Of a stretch of 64,000 nucleotides of DNA, positions 55,005 to 64,000 are shown in pieces. The stretch is taken from positions 1,798,001 to 1,862,000 of the forward strand of contig CP030885.1 of the NCBI GenBank assembly GCA_006969625.1, in the 5' to 3' direction. Both the position numbers and the translations under genes were made by a program. Every line of letters begins with the position of its first letter. The first letter of the stretch is position 1. The DNA is from Rhodospirillaceae bacterium (GTDB taxonomy: Bacteria > Pseudomonadota > Alphaproteobacteria > Kiloniellales > DSM-21159). A model generated the notes under the pieces. The model made no database searches. It saw only the letters and a list, made by a program, of their open reading frames with translations, and was not told the DNA's origin.

Positions 55005-56289
55005 CACCCGAACCCTGCAGGTCGACGCCCTCGCCCGCGTCGAGGGAGAGGGGCGCTTCCAGGTGCGGCTCGAGGGCGCACGGGTCGTCCAGGCGGAGTT
55101 CAGCATCTTCGAGCCGCCGCGCTATTTCGAGGCGCTGCTGGAGGGACGCTCCTTCCGCGACGCGCCCGACATCACCTCGCGCATCTGCGGCATCTGCCCG
55201 ATCGCCTACATCATGAGCGCGAGCCAGGCGATGGAGGCGGCGCTCGGGTGGCAGATCCCGGAACCCATCGCCTCCCTGCGGCGCCTGATCTATTGCGGCG
55301 AGTGGATCCAGAGCCACGTCCTGCACACTCACATGCTGCATGCGCCGGACTTCCTGGGTCTGCCGGACTCCCTGGCGCTGGCCCAGCAGGACCGGCGGCT
55401 GGTGGAGAACGGGCTGGCGGTCAAGAAGCTGGGCAACCGCCTGATGGAGGTGATCGGCGGCCGCAGCGTGCATCCGGTCAACACCCGGGTCGGCGGCTTC
55501 TACCGGGCGCCGGAGGCCGCGAGCCTGCATGCGCTGTTGCCGGAGCTGGAGCGCTGCGAGGCGCTGTCGCTGGCGGCGCTCGAGACCTTCGCCAGCTTCG
55601 ATTTCCCCGACCTCGAGCCGGACACGCTGTTCGTCGCGCTGCGCCACCCGAGCGTCTACCCGCTGGCGGAGGGGCGCATCGCCACGTCGGAGGGGCTGGA
55701 GATCGAGGTCGCGGAGTTCCCGGCCGCCTTCATCGAACGCCAGGTCGCCCATTCGAATGCGCTGCAGGGCCAGACACGGGACGGCGCAGCCTATCTCGTC
55801 GGCCCACTGGCCCGCTTCAACCTGAACGCCGAGCGCCTGCCGCCCGACCTGCTGGAGCACGCCGAGCGGGCCGGCCTGCGCCCCGGGTGCCGCAATCCCT
55901 TCAAGAGCCTGCTCGCCCGCCAGCTCGAGACGATCTACGCCCTGCGTGAGGCCGCCCGGCTGATCCGCGACTACGTCCCGCCCGAGCCGAGCTTCGTCGA
56001 GGGGCCGCTGCGTGCCGGCACCGGCCATGGCGCCACCGAGGCGCCGCGCGGCCTTTGCTATCATCGCTACGCGCTGGCCGAGGACGGCAGCATCCTGGCC
56101 GCCACCATCGTGCCGCCGACCTCGCAGAACCAGCGGCAGATCGAGTTGGATCTGATCGCGACGGTCGAGCGCTTCCATGACCGCGACGACACGGCCCTGC
56201 AGTGGCTCTGCGAGCAGGCGATCCGCAACTACGATCCCTGCATCTCCTGCGCCACCCACTTCCTCAAGCTGGATGTCGAGCGCGTCTGA
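54994..56289 (+). CDS. hydA: Group 3b [NiFe] hydrogenase large (alpha) subunit
   Basis: A 431-residue active-site subunit. It has [13 protein letters not shown], the N-terminal nickel motif [19 protein letters not shown] and the C-terminal motif [11 protein letters not shown] nine-residue extension (FLKLDVERV) follows, to be cleaved after H422 by the protease encoded next. The middle region ([32 protein letters not shown]) is typical of group 3b. Predicted to oxidise H2 or evolve it with NADP(H) in the cytoplasm. It is clearly different from HupL and HupV. Confidence 0.95.
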   Translation: MTASTRTLQVDALARVEGEGRFQVRLEGARVVQAEFSIFEPPRYFEALLEGRSFRDAPDITSRICGICPIAYIMSASQAMEAALGWQIPEPIASLRRLIYCGEWIQSHVLHTHMLHAPDFLGLPDSLALAQQDRRLVENGLAVKKLGNRLMEVIGGRSVHPVNTRVGGFYRAPEAASLHALLPELERCEALSLAALETFASFDFPDLEPDTLFVALRHPSVYPLAEGRIATSEGLEIEVAEFPAAFIERQVAHSNALQGQTRDGAAYLVGPLARFNLNAERLPPDLLEHAERAGLRPGCRNPFKSLLARQLETIYALREAARLIRDYVPPEPSFVEGPLRAGTGHGATEAPRGLCYHRYALAEDGSILAATIVPPTSQNQRQIELDLIATVERFHDRDDTALQWLCEQAIRNYDPCISCATHFLKLDVERV

Positions 56290-56737
56290 GCGCCTGGTGA
56301 TCGGCGTCGGGCACCCCGAGCGCCAGGACGACGGGGTCGGCCCCTACGTCGCCGAGCGCCTCAGTCGTCTCGGCTTGCCCGCCGTCGCGCACGAAGGCGA
56401 CGGTACCGGACTGCTGGACCTTTGGGCGGAGCGGCGCTGCTGCTATCTGGTCGACGCCATGGCGGGCGCGGCGCCGGCGGGCAGCCTGGTGGTGTTTGGC
56501 GGATCGCAGGTCGGCAAGCTGGCGGCCGTGCCCTTCGTGCGGTCGACACATCAGCTCGGCGTGCCCGAAGCCGTCACCCTCGGGCGAACCTTGGGGCGCC
56601 TGCCTGGCCATCTGGTCGTCATCGGCATCACCGGCTGCCGCTTCGGCTTCGGAGCCGCGCTCTCCCCCGCGGTCCGGCGTTCGGCCGATGGATTGGTGGC
56701 TCGCCTCGCTCGGGCCTTGCGTCGGACCTCGCGTTGA
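56273..56737 (+). CDS. Hydrogenase maturation protease for the group 3b enzyme
   Basis: A 154-residue HyaD/HycI-type endopeptidase. It has LVIGVGHPERQDDGVGPYVAERL with the conserved metal-binding Asp, CCYLVDAMAGAAPAGSLVVF, and a conserved His in STHQLGVPEAVTLGRTLG. It overlaps the large-subunit gene, its likely client. It is shorter than HupD and distinct in sequence, so each cleavable large subunit in the window has its own protease. Confidence 0.9.
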   Translation: MSSASERLVIGVGHPERQDDGVGPYVAERLSRLGLPAVAHEGDGTGLLDLWAERRCCYLVDAMAGAAPAGSLVVFGGSQVGKLAAVPFVRSTHQLGVPEAVTLGRTLGRLPGHLVVIGITGCRFGFGAALSPAVRRSADGLVARLARALRRTSR

Positions 56738-56859
56738 CACGCGAAGACGACCGGAGACGTGCCGATCGGGCTGGCGTCGATGGCCATATCCCAGACTGGG
56801 CTTAGCGGCGAACCGCTGAGAGCGCGACCGGCGCGTTCTTGCTGCGGCGGCCGACCGGT

Positions 56860-58773
56860 TCAGTCGGTGGCTTCGAGCGCGAACTTCGCGGTCACGTAGC
56901 CGAACAGGGCCTCGCAGGCTGCCTCGACGTCGAGGGCGGCGGTATCGAGGGAGAGGTCGGGCGTCGCGGGCGCCTCGTAGGGAGCGCTGACGCCGGTAAA
57001 GTCCTCGATCTCGCCGGCGCGGGCGCGTTTGTAGAGGCCCTTGGGATCGCGCTTCTCGCAGGTCTCCAGGTCGGCGGCGACGAAGACCTCGTGGAAGCCG
57101 CCGGGGACCAAGCGCTCGGCGGCGGTGCGGGCGCGGTCGCGGTCGCTCTGGTAGGGCGAGATGAAGGCGGTGATGCAGATCGCGCCGGCGTCGGCGAAGA
57201 GCGCCGCGGCCTCGCCGACGCGTCGGATGTTCTCGGCGCGGTCGTCCGGCGAGAAGCCCAAATTGGCGTTCAGGCCGCGACGCACGTTGTCGCCGTCGAG
57301 CACGTAGACGTGGTAGCCGCGTTCGAACAGCCGGCGCTCGAGTGCCATTGCCACGGTTGACTTGCCGGCGCCGGACAGGCCGGTCAGCCAGATCACGCCG
57401 CCGCGGTGGCGGTTGCGCGCCCAGCGCTGTTCGCGGGTCACCGCGTGCTCGACCGAGAAGAGGTTGGAGGCGCGCACCGCCATGACTCGCCGCTGGTCGG
57501 GATAGCCCTCCATCGAGATCAGGCCGCCGCCGACCGTCTCGCTGCCGTCGAGCAGCACGAAGCGGCCGGTGCGCTGCAGGGCCGCGGCCTCGTCGAGGGC
57601 GATCAGGGCACGGCTGCGCAGCACCACTTCGGCGATACCGTCGCGCGGCACTTCTTGGGCTTGGCGGCGTTCCAGACTGTCGGTGTCGATCGCCTGTTCG
57701 ATCGAAGCGACCTCCACCGCGTAGCGTGCGGTGCCCAGCTTCAGGGTCAGGCCCTGACCTTCGGCGAGCGGGGTTCGGCCCAGCCAGAACAGCGTGGCGC
57801 GCAAGACCGTGGTGAGCTGCGGCGCGGCCTCCGGGTGGCTCAGCATCTCGCCGCGTTCGAGGAACAGCGGCTCTTCGAGCGTCAGGCCGACCGATTGGCC
57901 GGCGTGCGCCTCGACCGGCGGTTCGGCGTTCCAGGCCTCGAAGCTTCGGACACGGGCGGTCTTGTTCGAGGGGCTGAACAGCACCGTGTCGCCGACGCGC
58001 AGAACGCCGCTTTCGACCCGCCCGACCAGGATGCGCCGCTGGTCGAAGTGGTAGACGTCCTGGATCGGCAGGCGCAGCGGTTGCAGCCCGGGCTGGGTCA
58101 CCGCATGGAAGCGGTCGAGCGCCTCCAGCAGGCTCGGGCCCTCGTACCAGTCGAAGCGCGGGCTCGCAGCCGCGACGTTGTCGCCCTCGCGCGCCGCGAT
58201 CGGCACCAGGAAAGCCGGCTCGACCCCGATGCCCGCCAGATACTCCGAGACCTCCTGAGCCACCTGGGCGAAGCGCGCGCCGTCGTGGTCGACCAGGTCC
58301 ATCTTGTTGATCGCCACCGCGACCTGGCGCACGCCCAGCAGATGCAGCAGGTAGCCGTGCCGGCGCGACTGCTCGCGCACGCCCTCGGCGGCGTCGATCA
58401 CCAGCACGGCGGCATCCGCCTCGGCGGCGCCGCTGACCATGTTCTTGAGGAACTCGCGGTGGCCGGGCGCGTCGATGATGACATAGTCGCGCCGCGCCGT
58501 CTTGAAGCGGATCTGGGTGGTGTCGATGGTCACCGCCTGGTCGCGCTCGGCCTGGAAGGCATCGAGCACGAAGGACCACTCCAGCGCCATGTCACGGCGG
58601 CTGGCGAGCGCCTGCAGCTCCTCCAGCTTGCCCTCGGGCAGAGAGTCGGTGTCGTACAGCAGACGGCCGACAATAGTCGACTTGCCGTGGTCGACGTGGC
58701 CGACGACGACGAGCTTCAAGAGCTCGCGCGGGGCAGGGTGCGAGGGATGTGGCATGACGGAGGAGGCGCTCAC
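56860..58773 (-). CDS. cysNC: Bifunctional sulfate adenylyltransferase subunit 1 / adenylylsulfate kinase
   Basis: A 637-residue fusion. The GTPase half (about 1-430) has [27 protein letters not shown] (P-loop), [28 protein letters not shown] and NKMDL. The C-terminal APS kinase (about 455-637) has [66 protein letters not shown] and [37 protein letters not shown]. With CysD it makes APS and then PAPS for assimilation or sulfation. The GTG start overlaps the cysD stop (GTGA). Confidence 0.95.
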   Translation of the reverse strand: MSASSVMPHPSHPAPRELLKLVVVGHVDHGKSTIVGRLLYDTDSLPEGKLEELQALASRRDMALEWSFVLDAFQAERDQAVTIDTTQIRFKTARRDYVIIDAPGHREFLKNMVSGAAEADAAVLVIDAAEGVREQSRRHGYLLHLLGVRQVAVAINKMDLVDHDGARFAQVAQEVSEYLAGIGVEPAFLVPIAAREGDNVAAASPRFDWYEGPSLLEALDRFHAVTQPGLQPLRLPIQDVYHFDQRRILVGRVESGVLRVGDTVLFSPSNKTARVRSFEAWNAEPPVEAHAGQSVGLTLEEPLFLERGEMLSHPEAAPQLTTVLRATLFWLGRTPLAEGQGLTLKLGTARYAVEVASIEQAIDTDSLERRQAQEVPRDGIAEVVLRSRALIALDEAAALQRTGRFVLLDGSETVGGGLISMEGYPDQRRVMAVRASNLFSVEHAVTREQRWARNRHRGGVIWLTGLSGAGKSTVAMALERRLFERGYHVYVLDGDNVRRGLNANLGFSPDDRAENIRRVGEAAALFADAGAICITAFISPYQSDRDRARTAAERLVPGGFHEVFVAADLETCEKRDPKGLYKRARAGEIEDFTGVSAPYEAPATPDLSLDTAALDVEAACEALFGYVTAKFALEATD

Positions 58774-59564
58774 ATATAGCCGCTCGCGCGCAGCCGCTCG
58801 AAGGAGTCTTCGCTGTCGTGGTCCATGGTGCGCCCGGCGCGTTCCGGCTGGCGGGTGACCTCCAGCTCGGCGATGATCTCGGCGATGCTGGCGGCGTCGG
58901 AGCGGATAGGGCGGGTGATGTCCTTCTCCCCGAGCGAGCGGTAGCGCCAGCCGTCACGTGCGAAGTAGAGCGGCACGACGGGGATGTCCTCGCGCTCGAT
59001 GTAGCGCCAGATGTCGATTTCGGTCCAGGCCAGCAGCGGATGGATGCGCAAGTGCGCACCGGGCGGGAGCTCGGTCTTGTAGTGGTCCCAAAACTCGGCG
59101 GGCTGCTCCTTGTAGTTCCAGGCGCCCTCGGCATCGCGCGGGCTGAACACCCGCTCCTTGCCGCGCAGCGCTTGTTCGTCCCGGCGGATGCCGAGGAAGA
59201 CGCCGCGGAAGCCCTGCTCGGCGAGGATGCGCTTGAGGCCCAGCGTCTTGCGCGCGGCGTGGCGCGAGTTCAACGGCAGGCTGGGGTCGGTCTCCTCCAG
59301 CGGCGGGCACGCGGCGTTGACGTAGCTGAGCCCCCACTTGCCGACGTATTCGTCGCGGAAGGCATAGACCTCGTCGAGCTCGTTGCCGGTGTCCAGCAGG
59401 ATGACCGGGAACGGCACGCGCCCGAAGAAGGCCTTGCGCGCGAGCCAGACCATCACGTTGGAGTCCTTGCCGAGCGACCAGAGCATCGACAGCGGCTCCA
59501 CCTGCGCATAGGCCTCGCGCAGAATGTAGATCGAATGCGCTTCGAGCTGATCGAGACGGTCCAT
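58770..59564 (-). CDS. cysD: Sulfate adenylyltransferase subunit 2
   Basis: A 264-residue ATP sulfurylase catalytic subunit of the PAPS reductase-like PP-loop family. The PP motif is [19 protein letters not shown] (SLGKDS where most CysD have SFGKDS). Also seen are [88 protein letters not shown] and the typical end [22 protein letters not shown]. It is slightly shorter than the E. coli enzyme. Operon with cysNC; it lies 148 nt downstream of bhcR on the same strand. Confidence 0.94.
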   Translation of the reverse strand: MDRLDQLEAHSIYILREAYAQVEPLSMLWSLGKDSNVMVWLARKAFFGRVPFPVILLDTGNELDEVYAFRDEYVGKWGLSYVNAACPPLEETDPSLPLNSRHAARKTLGLKRILAEQGFRGVFLGIRRDEQALRGKERVFSPRDAEGAWNYKEQPAEFWDHYKTELPPGAHLRIHPLLAWTEIDIWRYIEREDIPVVPLYFARDGWRYRSLGEKDITRPIRSDAASIAEIIAELEVTRQPERAGRTMDHDSEDSFERLRASGYM

Positions 59565-59712
59565 GAAGGTCTCTGGAGCGGGTGAGGTGAGGGCGCGGTG
59601 GCGGCGCTCGGCGCGGCTTGCCCGGGGCCGAGGCGCCTGCCGATGGAAGGCCTCGGCTTAGACCTTTCGGCCGCACCAGGCAATGCCTGCGTTGGCATCG
59701 CCACGGCCCGAT

Positions 59713-60555
59713 TCAGGACGCCGTCGCACCTTTGTCGGACAGCGGCCTGCGTTCGGCGCCGAGCGTATCCGACAGCTCCTCGGCCGCCTGCCGCACGAAG
59801 CGCGCCTTGGCGTCGATGTCCCTGGGCTGCAAGCGGCTGCTCGGCCCGGAGATGGAGATGCCGGCGACCGGTTCGCCCGCCGCGTTGAAGACCGCCGCGG
59901 CGACGCAGCGCATGCCCTCCGTGCGCTCCTCGTCGTCGACGGCGTAGCCGCGCGCCCGCGCCGCCCGCAGGTCGGCGATCAGCCGGTCCGGATCGGTCAG
60001 GGTCTTCGGCGTGAAGGCGGTCAGCGCGACGCCGCTCAGCGCGCGCGCGATCTCCCCTTCGCCGAGCTGCGCCATCAGCGCCTTGCCGATCCCCGAAGCG
60101 TGCAGCGGCGACATCGTGCCCGGCGGGAAGAAAGCACGGATCGAGGCGTGTGTCTCGACCTGGCTGACGAAGAGTACCTGGTCGCCCCGTCGCATGCCCA
60201 GGTTGGCCGTCTCGCCGGTCCGTTCCATCAGCGCCCGCATGACCGGCCGCGCGCGCTCGACGATGTTGGTGCGGCGCAGGAAGGCAGAGCCGACACGGAA
60301 GGCGCCCGCGCCGACATGCCAGGTCTGGGAGGCCGGATCGAGCTCGACGAAGTCGCGCTGCTGCAAGGTGGTCAGGACCCGGTAGACGGTCGCCGGCGAC
60401 TGGTCGAGCGCGGTGGCCAGCTCGGTCAGGGTGTAGCCGTTGGACGCGGACACCTGTTCGAGGATGCGCACGGCCCGGTCGAGCGACTGGATCGTGTTCT
60501 GCTCGGTCCCGTCATGGAACGCGCGCGGACGTCCGCGGGTGCGTCGGTCGGCCAT
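59713..60555 (-). CDS. bhcR: IclR-family regulator BhcR of the beta-hydroxyaspartate cycle
   Basis: A 280-residue IclR-type transcription factor, divergent from bhcA. It has an N-terminal winged HTH (NTIQSLDRAVRILEQVSASNGYTLTELATALDQSPATVYRVLTTLQQRDFVELD) and a C-terminal effector domain (LHASGIGKALMAQL; RARGYAVDDEERTEGMRCVAAAVFNAAGEPVAGISISGPSSRL). In Paracoccus denitrificans BhcR controls the bhc genes in response to glyoxylate. The ATG at 60555 is favoured by AAGAGA 6 nt upstream; starts at 60561 or 60600 are possible. The name rests on context plus similarity. Confidence 0.87.
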   Translation of the reverse strand: MADRRTRGRPRAFHDGTEQNTIQSLDRAVRILEQVSASNGYTLTELATALDQSPATVYRVLTTLQQRDFVELDPASQTWHVGAGAFRVGSAFLRRTNIVERARPVMRALMERTGETANLGMRRGDQVLFVSQVETHASIRAFFPPGTMSPLHASGIGKALMAQLGEGEIARALSGVALTAFTPKTLTDPDRLIADLRAARARGYAVDDEERTEGMRCVAAAVFNAAGEPVAGISISGPSSRLQPRDIDAKARFVRQAAEELSDTLGAERRPLSDKGATAS

Positions 60556-60601
60556 GTTCATTCTCTTGCAAACTGCCTGTCGAAGGGTAAAATCTGACAT
60601 A

Positions 60602-60616
60602 TGAAATCATATTTCA
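60602..60616. promoter_or_regulatory. Palindromic operator candidate for BhcR
   Basis: TGAAATCATATTTCA is a perfect 6-3-6 inverted repeat in the AT-rich bhcR-bhcA spacer, 47-61 nt upstream of the bhcR start. An imperfect copy (GGAAAAAACATTTCA, 60675-60689) lies just before a possible bhcA -35 element. The spacing suits autoregulation of bhcR and control of bhcA. Binding is inferred. Confidence 0.65.
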
Positions 60617-60695
60617 CAAGATGAAAAAATTTAAGAGCCTGAGAAACAAGCAAGCTTTAAGGTTTTTCGCAGTGGGAAAAAACATTTCAAAAAAA

Positions 60696-60725
60696 TTGCA
60701 CGCCTACGTGCTCTGGGTCTAGAAA
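60696..60725 (+). promoter_or_regulatory. Possible sigma-70 promoter of bhcABC
   Basis: TTGCAC (60696-60701) and TAGAAA (60720-60725) are separated by 18 nt. The start would be near 60732, about 24 nt before the bhcA ATG, with GGAGGAG as the ribosome-binding site. The -10 element is only 4 of 6, as expected of a regulated promoter. Confidence 0.45.
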
Positions 60726-60755
60726 TGAGGGAACGAAACACGGAGGAGATGCCGG

Positions 60756-61946
60756 ATGAGCAGCCAGAACCCGGTTTTCATTCCCGGCCCGACCAACATG
60801 CCGGAGGTGCTCCGCAAGGCGATCGACATGCCGACGCTGGACCACCGCTCGCCGTTGTTCGCCGAGATCCTGCATCCGGCCCTGGCCGGCGTGAAGCGGG
60901 TCTTCAAGACGACGACGGCCGAGGTCTTCATTTTCCCCTGCACCGGGACCGGCGGCTGGGAAACGGCGATCACCAACACGCTGTCGGCCGGCGACCGCGT
61001 GCTGGCGGCGCGCAACGGCATGTTCTCCCATCGCTGGATCGACATGTGCCAGCGTCACGGGCTCGAGGTCGTCGTGGTCGATACGCCCTGGGGCGAGGGT
61101 CTGCCGGCCGAACGCTACGCGGAAATTCTCGCGGCCGACACGGGCCACACGATCAAGGCCGTGCTCGCCACCCACAACGAGACGGCGACCGGCGTCGTTT
61201 CCGACATCGCCGCGGTGCGGCAGGCGATGGATGCCGCCGCCCACCCGGCGCTGCTGCTGGTCGACGGCGTCAGCTCGATCGGCTGCATGGACTTCCGCAT
61301 GGACGCCTGGGGCGTGGACATCGCGGTCACCGGCTCGCAGAAGGGCTTCATGCTGCCGGCCGGCCTCGCCATCGTCGCCTTCAGCCGGAAGGCGCTGGCG
61401 GCCGTCGAAACGGCGGGCCTGCCGCGCACCTTCTTCGACATCCGCGACATGGAGAAGGGCTACACCGCCAACGGCTATCCCTACACGCCCGCGGTCGGCC
61501 TGATGAACGGCCTGAAGGTGGCGTGCGACATGCTGCTCGCCGAGGGACTGGAGGCCGTCTTCGCCCGCCACCGCCGCATCGCCGAGGGCGTGCGGCGCGC
61601 CGTCTTCGCCTGGGGCCTGGACCTTTGGGCGGCCCGGCCCGAGCTCTATTCCGACACGGTCAGCGCAATCCGCACGCCCGACGGCTTCGATGCCAACCGC
61701 TTCGTCACCCTGGCGATGGAGAAGTACGGTGTCGCCTTCGGCACCGGCCTGGGCGAGCTCTCCGGCAAGGCCTTCCGCATCGGCCACCTAGGTAGTCTGA
61801 CCGACGTGATGACGCTGTCCGGCCTGGCCACGGCGGAAATGGCGATGGCCGACCTCGGCCTGTCGATCCAGCTTGGCAGCGGCGTAGCGGCGGCGCAGGA
61901 TTACTACCGCTCGGAGCCCGGCAGCGTGCGCATGGCGGCGGAGTGA
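60756..61946 (+). CDS. bhcA: L-aspartate--glyoxylate aminotransferase BhcA
   Basis: A 396-residue PLP class V aminotransferase like serine-glyoxylate transaminases. Start VFIPGPTNMPEVLRKAIDMPTLDHRSPLF, cofactor region FPCTGTGGWETAITNTLSAGDRVL, ATHNETATGVVSDI, VDGVSSIGCMDFRMDAWGVDIAVTGSQKGFMLPAGLAIVAFS with the Schiff-base Lys in SQKGF. In the beta-hydroxyaspartate cycle it transfers the amino group of aspartate to glyoxylate, giving glycine and oxaloacetate. The order bhcR<->bhcABC supports this over photorespiratory SgaA. Confidence 0.92.
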   Translation: MSSQNPVFIPGPTNMPEVLRKAIDMPTLDHRSPLFAEILHPALAGVKRVFKTTTAEVFIFPCTGTGGWETAITNTLSAGDRVLAARNGMFSHRWIDMCQRHGLEVVVVDTPWGEGLPAERYAEILAADTGHTIKAVLATHNETATGVVSDIAAVRQAMDAAAHPALLLVDGVSSIGCMDFRMDAWGVDIAVTGSQKGFMLPAGLAIVAFSRKALAAVETAGLPRTFFDIRDMEKGYTANGYPYTPAVGLMNGLKVACDMLLAEGLEAVFARHRRIAEGVRRAVFAWGLDLWAARPELYSDTVSAIRTPDGFDANRFVTLAMEKYGVAFGTGLGELSGKAFRIGHLGSLTDVMTLSGLATAEMAMADLGLSIQLGSGVAAAQDYYRSEPGSVRMAAE

Positions 61947-61951
61947 GCGCG

Positions 61952-62923
61952 ATGAACCAGATGACCGAGATGTACATCCCGACCTACACCGACGTGATCA
62001 CGGCGCACGACCGGATCCGCCCCTACATCCACCGCACGCCGGTGCTGACCTCGAGCTACTTCAACCAGCTCGTCGGCGCCGAGCTGTTCTTCAAGTGCGA
62101 GAACTTCCAGAAGGCCGGCGCCTTCAAGGTGCGCGGCGCGACGAATGCGGTGTTCGGCCTGCCGGATCACATGCTGGACAAGGGGGTCGCCACCCACTCC
62201 TCCGGGAACCACGCGCTCTCGCTGTCCTATGCGGCCGGCCGCCGCGGCATCCCCTGCACCGTGGTGATGCCGCGCACCGCGCCGGAGGCGAAGAAGGCGG
62301 CCGTGCGCGGCTATGGCGGCAAGATCGTCGAGTGCGAGCCCTCGACCTCCTCGCGCGAGGCGGTCTTCGCCGAGGTGGTGGCGGAGAGCGGCGCCGAGTT
62401 CGTGCACCCCTACAACGACCCGCGCGTGATCGCCGGGCAGGGCACCTGCTCGCGCGAGTTCATGGAGCAGACCGGCGGTGTCGACATGATGGTCGCGCCG
62501 ATCGGCGGCGGCGGCATGATCTCGGGCACCTGCCTGACGCTTTCGACCGTCGCCCCGGACGTGAAGATCGTCGCTGCCGAGCCGGAGCAGGCGGACGACG
62601 CCTACCGCTCCTTCAAGGCCGGGCACATCATCGCAGACGACGCGCCGCAGACCATCGCCGACGGCTTGAAGGTGCCGCTGAAGGAACTGACCTGGCACTT
62701 CGTGTCCAACTACGTCAGCGACATCCTGACCGCCAGCGAGCAGGAAATCGTCGACGCGATGAAGCTGACCTGGCAGCGCATGAAGATCGTCATGGAACCG
62801 AGCTGTGCGGTGCCGCTGGCGACCATTCTGAAGAACAAGGAGATGTTCGCCGGCAAGCGGGTCGGCGTCATCATCACTGGCGGCAATGTCGATCTCGACA
62901 AGCTGCCCTGGATGACGAGCTGA
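61952..62923 (+). CDS. bhcB: erythro-beta-Hydroxyaspartate dehydratase BhcB
   Basis: A 323-residue fold-type II PLP enzyme of the serine/threonine dehydratase family. The PLP Lys is in FFKCENFQKAGAFKVRGATNAVF and the pocket motif is SSGNHALSLSYAAG. The glycine loop binding phosphate is APIGGGGMISGTCL. In the cycle it deaminates beta-hydroxyaspartate to iminosuccinate. The ATG at 61952 has GGAG about 8 nt upstream; a GTG at 61943 overlapping the bhcA stop is the alternative. A threonine/serine racemase-dehydratase annotation would be the generic call. Confidence 0.91.
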   Translation: MNQMTEMYIPTYTDVITAHDRIRPYIHRTPVLTSSYFNQLVGAELFFKCENFQKAGAFKVRGATNAVFGLPDHMLDKGVATHSSGNHALSLSYAAGRRGIPCTVVMPRTAPEAKKAAVRGYGGKIVECEPSTSSREAVFAEVVAESGAEFVHPYNDPRVIAGQGTCSREFMEQTGGVDMMVAPIGGGGMISGTCLTLSTVAPDVKIVAAEPEQADDAYRSFKAGHIIADDAPQTIADGLKVPLKELTWHFVSNYVSDILTASEQEIVDAMKLTWQRMKIVMEPSCAVPLATILKNKEMFAGKRVGVIITGGNVDLDKLPWMTS

Positions 62924-62937
62924 GGGAGAGACGCAAG

Positions 62938-64000
62938 ATGAACGAGATGAGCAAGATCGCCGACTACGACGTCGGCTACGACGTTCCGGCCGTTCCCGGC
63001 ATGGACGAGAAGGATATCCAGACGCCCTGCCTGGTGCTCGACCTCGATGCGCTCGAGCGCAACATCAAGAAGATGGGCGACTTCGCCAAGCGGATGGGCG
63101 TGCGCCACCGGGTGCACGGCAAGATGCACAAGTCGGTCGACGTCGCCAAGCTGCAGGAGAAGCTGGGCGACGCCTGCGGCGTGTGCTGCCAGAAGGTGAG
63201 CGAGGCCGAGGTCTTCGCCCGCGGCGGCATCAAGGACGTTCTGGTCTCGAACCAGGTGCGCGATCCCGCCAAGATCGACCGCTTGGCGCGCATCCCGAAG
63301 CTGGGCGCGCGCGCGATCTGCTGCGTCGACGACATCGACAACGTCGCCGACCTCTCGGCGGCGGCGCAGAAGCACGGCACCACCATCGAGTGCCTGGTCG
63401 AGATCGACTGCGGCGCCGGGCGCTGCGGCGTCAGGGAGACGGCGGATGTGGTGAAGATCGCCAAGGCGATCGACGCCGCGCCGGGGCTCAAGTTCTCCGG
63501 CATCCAGGCCTACCAGGGCGCGATGCAGCACCTCGACAAGTACGAGGACCGCAAGGCCAAGATCGACATCGCCGTGGCCATGGTGAAGGACGCCGTCGAG
63601 GCGCTGAAGGCCGAGGGGCTGGCGTGCGACATCGTCGGCGGCGGCGGCACCGGCAGCTACTACTTCGAGGGCAACTCGGGCGTCTACAACGAGCTGCAGT
63701 GCGGCTCCTACGCCTTCATGGACGCCGATTACGGCCGCATCCTCGACAAGGACGGCAAGCGCATCGACCAGGGCGAGTGGGAGAACGCGCTGTTCCTCCT
63801 GACCTCGGTGATGAGCCACGCCAAGCCGGACAAGGCGATCTGCGACGCCGGCCTGAAGGCGCAGTCGGTCGACAGCGGCCTGCCGGTGATCTACGGCCGC
63901 GACGACGTAGAATACGTCAAGTGCTCCGACGAGCACGGCGTGATCAGCGATCCGAAGGGCGTGCTCAAGATCAACGAGAAGCTGAAGCTGGTGCCGGGCC
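62938..64000 (+). CDS. bhcC: beta-Hydroxyaspartate aldolase BhcC, partial (3' end outside window)
   Basis: At least 354 codons of a fold-type III PLP enzyme (D-threonine aldolase/alanine racemase N-domain type). It reads MNEMSKIADYDVGYDVPAVP, then DIQTPCLVLDLDALERNIKKMGDFAKRMGVRHRVHGKMHKSVDVAKLQ (PLP Lys in the HGKMHK region), CCQKVSEAEVFARGGIKDVLVSNQV, LVEIDCGAGRCGV, FSGIQAYQGAMQHLDKY and IVGGGGTGSYYFEGNSGVYNELQCGSYAFMDADYGRI. It joins glycine and glyoxylate into beta-hydroxyaspartate. No stop is reached before the window ends, but nearly all of the protein is present. Iminosuccinate reductase (bhcD) is expected just beyond. Confidence 0.92.
   Translation, partial: MNEMSKIADYDVGYDVPAVPGMDEKDIQTPCLVLDLDALERNIKKMGDFAKRMGVRHRVHGKMHKSVDVAKLQEKLGDACGVCCQKVSEAEVFARGGIKDVLVSNQVRDPAKIDRLARIPKLGARAICCVDDIDNVADLSAAAQKHGTTIECLVEIDCGAGRCGVRETADVVKIAKAIDAAPGLKFSGIQAYQGAMQHLDKYEDRKAKIDIAVAMVKDAVEALKAEGLACDIVGGGGTGSYYFEGNSGVYNELQCGSYAFMDADYGRILDKDGKRIDQGEWENALFLLTSVMSHAKPDKAICDAGLKAQSVDSGLPVIYGRDDVEYVKCSDEHGVISDPKGVLKINEKLKLVPG

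Overview
The window is about 64 kb of a high-G+C genome, judged by eye: strongly G/C-biased third codon positions and densely packed genes with many ATGA, GTGA and TGATG stop/start overlaps. Gene content and order point to an alphaproteobacterium of Rhodospirillales type. The markers are a purN-purM-DUF2066-CDP-alcohol phosphatidyltransferase-PerM-hdaA block, a hupTUV/hypF/hupSLECD...hypABhupRhypCDE hydrogen-uptake locus, and a beta-hydroxyaspartate cycle locus. No rRNA, tRNA, CRISPR array, insertion sequence or phage gene was recognised.

Layout. 1-8 kb: housekeeping genes (purN, purM, DUF2066 protein, phospholipid synthase, PerM-type membrane protein, hdaA, an atypical SDR, a CYTH-CHAD protein). 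7.9-14.1 kb: an uncharacterised pair (a Rossmann-fold FAD-like protein and a proline-rich protein), a SixA-like phosphatase, an acyl-CoA dehydrogenase and a secreted seven-repeat beta-propeller. 14.1-22 kb: a polysaccharide region with two NAD-dependent sugar epimerase/decarboxylase genes, a membrane GT2 glycosyltransferase, a secreted GH10-like hydrolase and an outer-membrane barrel protein, around an AT-rich 0.75 kb spacer. 22.3-25.4 kb: an OYE flavoenzyme and two small-molecule exporters. 25.4-31 kb: a minus-strand operon of acyl-CoA synthetase, 2-oxoacid dehydrogenase E1alpha, E1beta, E2 and a stand-alone acyl carrier protein, followed by a fragment resembling an RtcB tail.

31.4-51.6 kb is a nearly complete uptake-hydrogenase regulon: H2-sensing kinase and regulatory hydrogenase (hupT, hupU, hupV), hypF, the membrane-bound enzyme (hupS, hupL, hupE, hupC), maturation genes (hupD, hupF, hupG, hupH, a fused hupI-hupJ, hupK, hypA, hypB), the NtrC-type regulator hupR, and hypC, hypD, hypE. 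Two exact matches to the sigma-54 -24/-12 consensus precede hupS and hupD. The hupS promoter also has a near-consensus IHF site. This fits control by HupR, which keeps its GAFTGA sigma-54 contact motif. A clear intrinsic terminator separates hupC from hupD.

51.8-56.7 kb is a second, cytoplasmic NAD(P)-linked group 3b-type [NiFe] hydrogenase (hydB, hydG, hydD, hydA) with its own protease and an embedded cyclic-nucleotide-binding-domain protein that lacks a DNA-binding domain. The window therefore holds three different [NiFe] large subunits: sensor, respiratory and soluble. One hyp set probably matures all of them.

56.9-59.6 kb carries cysD and a fused cysN/cysC for sulfate activation. 59.7-64 kb carries bhcR, bhcA, bhcB and the start of bhcC, the beta-hydroxyaspartate cycle that assimilates glyoxylate, with a palindromic operator candidate between bhcR and bhcA. 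Three FNR/FixK-like boxes (one perfect, two with a single mismatch) lie upstream of the sugar epimerase gene, the acyl-CoA synthetase operon and hupT. They suggest an oxygen-responsive layer tying carbon, polysaccharide and hydrogen metabolism together.
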